The position numbers were made by a program, and so were the translations under genes. Below, piece by piece: positions 29,451-35,442 of a stretch of DNA of 35,442 bases. Origin of the DNA: Actinomadura montaniterrae (lineage in GTDB: Bacteria > Actinomycetota > Actinomycetes > Streptosporangiales > Streptosporangiaceae); assembly GCF_008923365.1 (NCBI RefSeq), contig NZ_WBMR01000091.1, positions 1-35,442 of the forward strand, read 5' to 3'. The notes beneath the pieces were generated by a model. It did no database searches and had not been told where the DNA came from. It saw only the letters and a program-made list of their open reading frames with translations. Every line of letters begins with the position of its first letter. Within the stretch, counting starts at the first letter, position 1.

Positions 29451-30452
29451 ATGGCGCACGCCATCGAGGCCGACCATCTGGTCAAGCACTATCCCGGCGA
29501 CGTCCGGGCCCTGGACGGGCTGTCCGTCACCGTCGGCCGGGGAGAGATCCTCGGCCTGCTCGGCCCCAACGGGGCGGGCAAGTCCACCGCCGTCAAGATC
29601 CTCACCACGCTGGTCCGGCCGGACGCGGGCACCGCGTCCGTCGCCGGGCACGACGTCCTGCGCCGCCCCGGCCGGGTGCGGCGCGCCATCGGCGTCGTGG
29701 CGCAGCAGTCCGGCGCCGATCCCGGCGCTTCGGGCCGCGCGAACCTGGTCCTGCAAGGGCGGCTGCACGGGATGGGCGGCGCGGACGCGCGCCGCCGCGC
29801 CGACGAGTTGCTCGACCGCTTCGGGCTGCGGGACGCCGCGTCCCGCCAGGTGAAGACCTACTCCGGCGGGATGCGGCGCCGCCTGGACGTGGCGCTCGGC
29901 CTCGTCCACCGGCCGCAGGTGCTGTTCCTGGACGAGCCGACCACCGGTCTCGACCCGGAGGCCCGCGCGTCGATGTGGGCGGAGATCGCCCGGCTGGCGG
30001 GCGACGACGCGCTCGCGATCCTGCTGACCACGCACTACCTGGACGAGGCGGACCGGCTCGCCGGACGGCTGGCGATCGTCGACCGCGGCCGGGTCGTCGC
30101 CGAGGGCACCCCGGACGCGCTCAAGGGCGAGCTGCGCGGCGACGCCGTCCACCTGGAGTGGGCGGAGGCACCGGACGAGGCGCGGGTGCGCGCGGCGCTC
30201 GGCCGGCTGCCCGGCGTGCGCGACATCGTGCTGGACGGCACGCGGCTCAGCGCGCGCGCCGACGACGGTGCGTCCGCCGTACCCGCCGTACTGGCCGCAC
30301 TAGACCAGGCTGGGATGCCGGTTGCGGCGGCGACGGTCGCGCGTCCCTCGCTGGACGACGTGTACCTGCGCTACGCCGGACGCCGGTTCGCGCAGGCGGA
30401 CGCCGAACCCGACGCGGCGCCCGAGCCCGCCGCGATCGGAGGTGCGCGATGA
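29451..30452 (+). CDS. ABC-2 exporter ATP-binding protein (DrrA-like)
   Basis: The 333-residue ATPase has Walker A GPNGAGKST (residues 38-46), a Q-loop near VVAQQSGADPG, the ABC signature YSGGMRRRLDVA (137-148), Walker B with Asp161-Glu162 (LFLDEPTTGLD) and the H-loop His195 (TTHYLDEADRLA). The about 110-residue C-terminal extension (EWAEAPDEARVRAALGRLPG) matches the regulatory domain of daunorubicin-resistance-type ATPases. It energises export of a drug or lipid with the permease encoded next; the two genes overlap by ATGA. GGAGG lies 5 nt before the ATG. Its position behind padR suggests PadR control. Confidence 0.95.
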   Translation: MAHAIEADHLVKHYPGDVRALDGLSVTVGRGEILGLLGPNGAGKSTAVKILTTLVRPDAGTASVAGHDVLRRPGRVRRAIGVVAQQSGADPGASGRANLVLQGRLHGMGGADARRRADELLDRFGLRDAASRQVKTYSGGMRRRLDVALGLVHRPQVLFLDEPTTGLDPEARASMWAEIARLAGDDALAILLTTHYLDEADRLAGRLAIVDRGRVVAEGTPDALKGELRGDAVHLEWAEAPDEARVRAALGRLPGVRDIVLDGTRLSARADDGASAVPAVLAALDQAGMPVAAATVARPSLDDVYLRYAGRRFAQADAEPDAAPEPAAIGGAR

Positions 30453-31225
30453 GCGGGCTCCTCACCGGCACCTGGTGGATGACGCAGCGCCGGCTGTCGG
30501 CGCTCGCCCGCAACCCGGCCGTCCTGGTCATGACGCTCGTCCAGCCGATGATCTGGCTGTTCCTGTTCGGCGAGCTGTTCAAGCGGGTCGTCGACCTGCC
30601 CGGCTTCGGCGCCCCGTCCTACCTCGACTACCTCGTCCCCGGGGTCGTGGTCATGAACGCGGTGTCGCTGAACTCGTTCGCCGGGATGGCCACCATGGAC
30701 GAGATCGAGCGCGGCACCCTGAACCGGTTCCTCGTGACGCCGGTGCGGCGCAGCGCGATCACCAACGCGGGCGTCGTCGAGCAGGCGCTCAGCACCGCGT
30801 TCCAGTCCATCGTGATCATCGCGCTGGGGTGGGCGGCGGGCGCGCGCTATCCCGGCGGCGCCGCCGGGCTCGCCGTGCTCGTCGCCGCGTCCGTGCTGGT
30901 CGGCGTCGTGCTCGCGGCGCTGTCGAACACCCTCGCGCTGCTGCTGCGCGACCGCAACACCATCATCGGGCTGAACGTGATGCTGCTGCTGCCGCTGACG
31001 TTCCTGTCGTCGGCGTTCATGGCGAAAAGCCTGATGCCGGCCTGGATCCGGCACGTCGCGGCATTCAACCCGGTGAGCTGGGCCCTGGACGCCGGTCGCG
31101 CCGCGATGGCGGGCAACCCGGACTGGGGCTCGGTCGCCCTGCACGGCGGATGGCTGCTGGCCCTGACCGCGCTCACCGTCGCGTTCGCGGTCTTCTCGCT
31201 GCGCAGCTACCAGAAGTCGCAGTGA
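30449..31225 (+). CDS. ABC-2 exporter permease (DrrB-like)
   Basis: The 258-residue integral membrane protein has about six hydrophobic segments. The N-terminal block ALARNPAVLVMTLVQPMIWL, the loop YLDYLVPGVVVMNAV and the PLTFLSSAFMAKSLMPAWIR stretch are hallmarks of ABC-2 (DrrB) permeases. It forms the transmembrane pathway for the ATPase encoded upstream and is translationally coupled to it (ATGA overlap, GGAGG 7 nt before the ATG). Likely cargo is a hydrophobic drug or lipid; this is family-based inference. The frame is open far upstream, but only the part from 30449 resembles a permease. It is convergent with the M20 peptidase gene. Confidence 0.93.
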   Translation: MSGLLTGTWWMTQRRLSALARNPAVLVMTLVQPMIWLFLFGELFKRVVDLPGFGAPSYLDYLVPGVVVMNAVSLNSFAGMATMDEIERGTLNRFLVTPVRRSAITNAGVVEQALSTAFQSIVIIALGWAAGARYPGGAAGLAVLVAASVLVGVVLAALSNTLALLLRDRNTIIGLNVMLLLPLTFLSSAFMAKSLMPAWIRHVAAFNPVSWALDAGRAAMAGNPDWGSVALHGGWLLALTALTVAFAVFSLRSYQKSQ

Positions 31226-31244
31226 CCCGGCGCCCGGCCGCGGC

Positions 31245-32603
31245 TCAGCGGGTGTCGAGGAAGCGGTCGAGGACGCGGGTGCCGAACGCCAGGCCGTCCA
31301 CCGGGACCCGCTCGTCCACGCCGTGGAACATGCCGAAGTAGTCCAGGTCCGGGCCGAGCCGCAGCGGCGCGAACCCGAAGCTCGTGATGCCGATCGCGTT
31401 GAACGACTTGGCGTCGGTGCCGCCCGCCATCACGTACGGGACGGGCCGGGCCAGCGGGTCCTCGGCCCGCAACGACCCGGCGAGCGCGGCGAACGTCGCG
31501 CCCGCCGGGTCCGCCGCCGGGGCCTCCTCGTGGTTGATGAACTCCCGGGCGACCTTCGGGCCGAGCAGCCGGTCGATCGTCTCCAGGAACTCCTCGCCGG
31601 TCCCCGGCAGGTACCGGCCGTCGACCTGCGCGGACGCCGTGCCCGGCACCACGTTCACCTTGTAGCCGGCCTCCAGCCGCGTCGGGTTCGCGGAGTTGCG
31701 GACCGTCCCGGCGAACAGGTGCCCGGCGCGGCCGAGCCGCGCCGCCTCCTCGTCCAGCCGGTCGTGGTCGATGGTGGTGCCGAGGGCGTCCGCGAGGCCG
31801 TCCAGCAGCGCCCGCACGCCCGGCGTCAGCCGCACCGGCCACCGGTACGAGGCGATCCGCGACACCGCGTGCGCGATCTCGGCGACGGCGTTGTCGGGCG
31901 CCGGCTTGGAGCCGTGCCCGGCGGTGCCGCGCGCCGTCAGCCGCATCCAGGCGGTGCCGCGCTCGCCGGTCGCGACCGGGTAGATCCGGGCCCCGCCCTC
32001 CTCCACGCTGAACCCGCCCGACTCGCTGATCGCCTCGGCGCAGCCCTCGAAGTACCCGCGGTGCTCGCGCGCCACGTACCGGGAGCCGTACTCGCCGGTG
32101 CACTCCTCGTCGGCGAGGAACGCCAGCACCAGGTCGCCGCGCGTCCGGCGGCCCGCCCGCAGCCGCGCCCGGACGGTCGCGAGCGTCATCGCGAGGCTGC
32201 CCTTCATGTCGACGGCGCCGCGCCCCCACACGCATCCGTCGCGCACCTCGCCGGAGAACGGCGGGACCGTCCAGTCGGACGCGTCGGCGGGGACCACGTC
32301 GAGGTGCCCGTGGACGAGGAACGCCGGGTGCGACGGATCCGTGCCGGGGATCCGGGCGAGCACGCTGGCGCGGCCCGGCGCCGACTCGACGATCTCGGCG
32401 GCCACGCCGACCTCGTCCAGCAGCGCCGCGACGTGCTCGGCGGCGGGCCGCTCCGGCAGCGCCACCCCCTCGCCCCGGTTGGTGGTGTCGAAGCGGATGA
32501 GGTCCGCGCAGATGGCGGCGGCCTCCGCGCCCGGGTCCCCGTCCGGGGCCGGTGCCGTCTCCGTTTCCGCCGTCTCCGCCGTCGCGTCCGGCCGCCGAGT
32601 CAC
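31245..32603 (-). CDS. M20-family metallopeptidase/deacylase
   Basis: The 452-residue two-zinc hydrolase has His100 and catalytic Asp102 in VHGHLDVVP, the bridging Asp132 in GRGAVDMKGS, the catalytic base Glu166 and metal ligand Glu167 in ADEECTGEYG, and a late His in MFHGVDERV. A lid/dimer domain with AGHGSKPAPDNA sits in between. This matches M20 (ArgE/DapE/CPG2/ACY1) enzymes that cleave dipeptides or N-acyl amino acids in the cytoplasm. The GTG at 32603 is chosen because AAAGGGG lies about 8 nt upstream and the first 30 residues are a disordered linker. It is divergent from a dipeptide importer, so it may hydrolyse imported peptides. Confidence 0.9.
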   Translation of the reverse strand: MTRRPDATAETAETETAPAPDGDPGAEAAAICADLIRFDTTNRGEGVALPERPAAEHVAALLDEVGVAAEIVESAPGRASVLARIPGTDPSHPAFLVHGHLDVVPADASDWTVPPFSGEVRDGCVWGRGAVDMKGSLAMTLATVRARLRAGRRTRGDLVLAFLADEECTGEYGSRYVAREHRGYFEGCAEAISESGGFSVEEGGARIYPVATGERGTAWMRLTARGTAGHGSKPAPDNAVAEIAHAVSRIASYRWPVRLTPGVRALLDGLADALGTTIDHDRLDEEAARLGRAGHLFAGTVRNSANPTRLEAGYKVNVVPGTASAQVDGRYLPGTGEEFLETIDRLLGPKVAREFINHEEAPAADPAGATFAALAGSLRAEDPLARPVPYVMAGGTDAKSFNAIGITSFGFAPLRLGPDLDYFGMFHGVDERVPVDGLAFGTRVLDRFLDTR

Positions 32604-32623
32604 CCGTGGAGCCCCTTTCGCAG

Positions 32624-32638
32624 GAAAGTTTAATTTTC
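32624..32638. promoter_or_regulatory. Near-palindromic operator in the peptidase/importer gap
   Basis: GAAAGTTTAATTTTC has seven-base arms matching at six positions around a central T. It lies 21 bp before the peptidase start and overlaps the -10 region served by TTGACA at 32660-32655 (minus strand). The GAAA...TTTC form recalls RpiR/MurR-type operators, which is inference; no such regulator is encoded in the window. Confidence 0.45.
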
Positions 32639-32654
32639 TCCCGCCGCTGACCTG

Positions 32655-32672
32655 TGTCAACGGTTGATCAAC
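32655..32672. promoter_or_regulatory. -35 box and overlapping palindromes before the dpp-type operon
   Basis: TTGACA on the minus strand (32660-32655) is a perfect -35 box for the peptidase gene. It overlaps TCAAC-G-GTTGA (32657-32667), which overlaps GTTGATCAAC (32663-32672). Both palindromes are perfect. They probably form a control site shared by the two divergent transcripts. Confidence 0.4.
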
Positions 32673-32800
32673 AAGTCTCGATCCGGTTTCGACTCGGTCA
32701 GCGCCATACCGAAACCGCCGCGCCGGTACGACGCTGCCACCAACCTGAAGTGCGGCGGGTGTCCGGGCCCGGTGCACGAGGGGACAGCACGAGGAGGAGC

Positions 32801-34423
32801 ATGACGAGCCTCAGGGACGCGGGCCCGCGCAGGGGCGCGCGCGGGAAGGTCGCGGCGCTCGCCGCGGTGGCGCTGGCGGCCTCGCTCGGCCTGTCGGCCT
32901 GCGGCGGGAGCGGGAAGAAGAGCGACGGCGTGTTCACCGTCGGCCACTCCGAACCCGACCACCTGGTGCCGGGCAACACCACCAGCAGCTACTCCTTCGA
33001 CGTGCTCAGCGGCCTGTTCGACAACCTCGAGGGTCTCACGAAGGACGGCAAGGCCTACAACCTGGCCGCCGAGTCCATCAGCACCACCGACCAGAAGGTC
33101 TGGACGATCAAGGTCCGCGGCGGCCAGAAGTTCCACAACGGCGAGCCGGTCACCGCGCAGAGCTTCGCCGACGCCTGGAACAACGCGGCGTACGGGCCGA
33201 ACGCCTACTCCGCCAACGACTACTTCTCGCACATCCAGGGGTACGACGCGATGAACCCCGAGGACGAGAAGGCCAAGCCGAAGGCCGACAAGCTCTCCGG
33301 CGTCCAGGTCGTCGACCCCTCGACGCTCAAGGTGACGCTCACCGCGCCGTTCAACCAGTTCCCGCTGCTGCTGACCTACCCGGCGTTCGCGCCGATGCCG
33401 AAGGCGGGTCTGCAGGACCCCAAGTCGTTCGAGAACCACCCGATCGGCAACGGCCCGTACATGATGAGCGGGAACTGGGAACGCAACAAGCAGATCAAAC
33501 TCGTGCCGTTCCCCGGTTACACCGGCCCGCGCAAGCCGAAGAACAAGGGCGTGATCTGGAAGAGCTACTCCAGCGCCGACAGCGCCTACACCGACCTGCG
33601 CGCCGGGAAGATCGACGTGCTGCAGACGATCCCGGCGGCGAAGGTGCCGGAGGCGAAGCGGCTGCTCGGCGACCGCTTCCTGCCCCGCAAGATGGGCACG
33701 ATGGACTACCTCGGCTTCCCGCTGTGGGACAAGCGGTTCGCGAACCCGGACCTGCGCAAGGCCATCTCGATGGTCATCGACCGGCAGGGCATCAACAAGG
33801 CCGTCTACAACGGCGACTACTTCCCGGCCGACTCGCTGCTGCCGTCCATCATCGAGGGGCACCGCGCGAACGCCTGCGGTGAGCTGTGCACCTTCGACCC
33901 GGCGAAGGCCAAGACGCTGTTCGACAAGGCCGGCGGGTTCAAGGGAACGTTGGAGCTGTACTTCTCCAACGCGCAGCCCACCTACTACCAGTGGATGCAG
34001 ATCGTCGCGAACTCGCTGAAGCAGAACCTCGGCATCCAGGACATCCAGTTCCGCCAGGTCCCCGCGTCCGACTACTTCTCGATGCTGAACAAGCGCACGG
34101 AGAAGGGCCCGTACCGGCAGAACTGGGAGGCCGACTACCCGAGCGCCCAGAACTACCTCGAGAACATGTGGGCGTCGGACGCCAACCGCATGGGCTGGAA
34201 GAGCAAGGAGTTCGACGACCTGATCGCCAAGGCGAACAGCTCCGCCGACCACCAGCAGGCGCTGCAGTTCTACAACCAGGCCGAGGACGTCGCCATCCGC
34301 GAGATGCCGATGATCCCGCTGTGGACGTGGGCGGGCCAGGGCGGCCGCTCCAGCCACGTGGACAACGTCACCATCACGGCGTTCTCCACCGGCCTGCTCG
34401 TCAACGAAGTGACGGTGAAGTAA
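32801..34423 (+). CDS. Dipeptide/oligopeptide ABC transporter, substrate-binding lipoprotein
   Basis: The 540-residue extracytoplasmic protein has a lipoprotein signal with a twin-Arg-containing basic start, a hydrophobic core and the lipobox LSAC (lipidated Cys34). The mature part matches cluster C binding proteins: WTIKVRGGQKFHNGEPVTA (about residues 105-123), NHPIGNGPYMMSGNWERN and RKAISMVIDRQGINKAVYNG are typical conserved blocks of the SBP_bac_5 family. It captures di- or oligopeptides for the permease complex encoded next. GGAGGAG lies just before the ATG at 32801. Its own codons favour AAG, AAC and GAC strongly, which suggests good expression. The permease gene starts 7 bp after its stop. 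Confidence 0.95.
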   Translation: MTSLRDAGPRRGARGKVAALAAVALAASLGLSACGGSGKKSDGVFTVGHSEPDHLVPGNTTSSYSFDVLSGLFDNLEGLTKDGKAYNLAAESISTTDQKVWTIKVRGGQKFHNGEPVTAQSFADAWNNAAYGPNAYSANDYFSHIQGYDAMNPEDEKAKPKADKLSGVQVVDPSTLKVTLTAPFNQFPLLLTYPAFAPMPKAGLQDPKSFENHPIGNGPYMMSGNWERNKQIKLVPFPGYTGPRKPKNKGVIWKSYSSADSAYTDLRAGKIDVLQTIPAAKVPEAKRLLGDRFLPRKMGTMDYLGFPLWDKRFANPDLRKAISMVIDRQGINKAVYNGDYFPADSLLPSIIEGHRANACGELCTFDPAKAKTLFDKAGGFKGTLELYFSNAQPTYYQWMQIVANSLKQNLGIQDIQFRQVPASDYFSMLNKRTEKGPYRQNWEADYPSAQNYLENMWASDANRMGWKSKEFDDLIAKANSSADHQQALQFYNQAEDVAIREMPMIPLWTWAGQGGRSSHVDNVTITAFSTGLLVNEVTVK

Positions 34424-34429
34424 CCGGCG

Positions 34430-35356
34430 ATGTGGCGCTATGTCCTGCGGCGGCTCCTCCAGGCGGTCCCCGTCTTCATCGGGACGACCCTGCTGATCTA
34501 CGCGATGGTGTTCGCGTTGCCGGGCGACCCGATCCAGGCGCTCGCCGGGGACAAGCCCGTGCCCGCGAACGTCCTGTCGACGCTGCGGGACCGCTACAAC
34601 CTGAACGATCCGCTGCTGGTGCAGTACGGCAAGTACATGTGGGGTCTCCTCCAGGGCAACCTGGGGGAGAACTACGACGGCCAGAAGGTCGCGGACATGC
34701 TCGGCGGGCGCTGGACGGTGACCGCCCAGCTGGCGCTCACCGCCTGGATCTTCGAGCTGGTCATCGGCATCGCGCTCGGCGTGTGGGCCGGGCTGCGCCG
34801 CGGCAGGGTCGCCGACACGCTCGTGCTCGGCGGCACCACGCTGCTGATCGCGGTGCCGGTGTTCGTGCTCGGCTACACCGCGCAGATCCTGTTCGGGCTG
34901 CACTGGAAGATCTTCCCGACGGCCGGGACCGACGACGGCTGGCCGATGAGCTACCTGCTGCCCGGCATGGTGCTCGGCTCGCTCGGCCTGTCGTACGTGG
35001 CCCGGCTGACCCGGACGAGCCTCGCCGAGAACCTGCGCGCCGACTACGTCCGCACCGCCAACGCCAAGGGGCTGTCGCGGGCGCGGGTCGTCGGCCGGCA
35101 CGCGCTGCGCAACTCGCTGATCCCGGTCGTCACCTACCTCGGCGTCGACTTCGGGAACCTGATGGGCGGCGCGATCGTGACCGAGGGGATCTTCAACCTG
35201 CCGGGCATCGGGCAGCAGGTGTTCCAGTCCATCCAGCTGAAGGAGGGACCGGTGGTGGTCGGCGCGGTCACCGTGCTCGTGCTGATCTTCCTGCTGGTCA
35301 ACCTGGTCGTGGACCTGCTGTACGGGCTGCTGGACCCGCGGATCAGGTACGAGTGA
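34430..35356 (+). CDS. Dipeptide/oligopeptide ABC transporter permease (DppB type)
   Basis: The 308-residue permease has six predicted membrane helices. The N-terminal MWRYVLRRLLQAVPVFIGTT and the loop PGDPIQALAGDKP are hallmarks of DppB/OppB. The EAA loop, which docks the ATPase, reads DYVRTANAKGLSRARVVGRH and is followed by ALRNSLIPVVTYLGVDFGNL. It forms one half of the channel together with the DppC-type protein encoded next. The start codon is ATG 7 bp after the binding-protein stop, with only a weak ribosome site, so translation is probably coupled. Confidence 0.95.
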   Translation: MWRYVLRRLLQAVPVFIGTTLLIYAMVFALPGDPIQALAGDKPVPANVLSTLRDRYNLNDPLLVQYGKYMWGLLQGNLGENYDGQKVADMLGGRWTVTAQLALTAWIFELVIGIALGVWAGLRRGRVADTLVLGGTTLLIAVPVFVLGYTAQILFGLHWKIFPTAGTDDGWPMSYLLPGMVLGSLGLSYVARLTRTSLAENLRADYVRTANAKGLSRARVVGRHALRNSLIPVVTYLGVDFGNLMGGAIVTEGIFNLPGIGQQVFQSIQLKEGPVVVGAVTVLVLIFLLVNLVVDLLYGLLDPRIRYE

Positions 35357-35375
35357 CGAGCGACCCGGAGGGGCA

Positions 35376-35442
35376 TTGAAGACGATCGACCCGGGCGCGG
35401 CCGACCCCGGCCCGCCGGGCGCGGAACCGGAGCCGGCGGACA
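35376..35442 (+). CDS. Second dipeptide ABC permease (DppC type), start only
   Basis: Only the first about 22 codons are in the window; the gene runs off the right edge. GGAGG lies 4 nt before a TTG start at 35376, which gives a hydrophilic Pro/Asp/Glu-rich N-terminus (KTIDPGAADPGPPGAEPEPA). Such a tail is common before the first membrane helix of DppC/OppC proteins. Position after dppB in the operon supports the call. The uncommon TTG start is inferred from the ribosome site, and no ATG or GTG in this frame fits better. Confidence 0.55.
   Translation, partial: MKTIDPGAADPGPPGAEPEPAD

Noticed and set aside
28790..31225. An 811-residue frame ending in the ABC permease
   Set aside because: Only the part from 30449 has permease character; upstream it is out of frame with padR and the ATPase. 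The ATGA overlap fixes the true start.
1..35442. tRNA genes, insertion sequences, phage genes or attachment sites
   Set aside because: Reading both strands I found no cloverleaf with a GTTCRANNC arm, no transposase or integrase motif, and no flanking repeats of the right kind. Short or divergent examples could have escaped notice.

Overview
The window looks like chromosomal DNA of a high-GC filamentous actinomycete. Almost every open frame has GC-rich third positions, and the gene families are typical of that group: an F420-type luciferase-like oxidoreductase, a conservon-type P450, small DUF2795 and DUF5302 proteins, and maleylpyruvate-isomerase-fold proteins. A Streptosporangiales/Actinomadura-like host is my guess; the sequence alone does not prove genus.

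Layout. The left edge is the end of an rRNA operon: a 5S gene (about 11-127) and a 14-bp GAAA-loop terminator. A TPR protein follows, then about 1.3 kb (900-2110) that holds no intact gene but carries frameshifted remains of a divergent MFS exporter/TetR pair. From 2166 to 9400 lie several small regulator-enzyme pairs: an NmrA-like oxidoreductase with MarR, and an imine-reductase-like enzyme with HxlR. The same stretch holds a DinB-fold protein, a LysE-type exporter and a MurA homologue with Asp at the catalytic Cys position. From 9491 to 18138 are a P450 beside an alpha/alpha-toroid protein, a class I/II aminotransferase, and a same-strand run of acyl-CoA ligase, flavin monooxygenase and a 651-residue aconitase-family protein that may form a catabolic unit. 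From 18254 to 26962 are small conserved proteins, an aromatic-L-amino-acid decarboxylase-type enzyme, an unusual P450 without a recognisable ExxR motif, a PPOX-type flavoprotein, an amidohydrolase, a TIGR03086 protein, an MBL-fold hydrolase and a coiled-coil protein. From 26992 to the right edge are three regulated modules. One is TetR with an F420-type LLM oxidoreductase and two matching operators. The second is PadR with a two-gene ABC-2 exporter. The third is an M20 peptidase divergent from a dipeptide/oligopeptide ABC importer whose third gene runs off the window.

The recurring theme is local control. Five regulator genes are intact, and most sit beside visible palindromes. Several genes have a TANNNT -10 hexamer only 6-7 nt before the start codon, which indicates leaderless mRNAs. 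I see no prophage, insertion sequence, CRISPR array, tRNA or large biosynthetic cluster. I found no clearly new multi-gene system. The best leads are the ExxR-less P450, the twin TetR operators, the leaderless promoter series and the decayed exporter locus.
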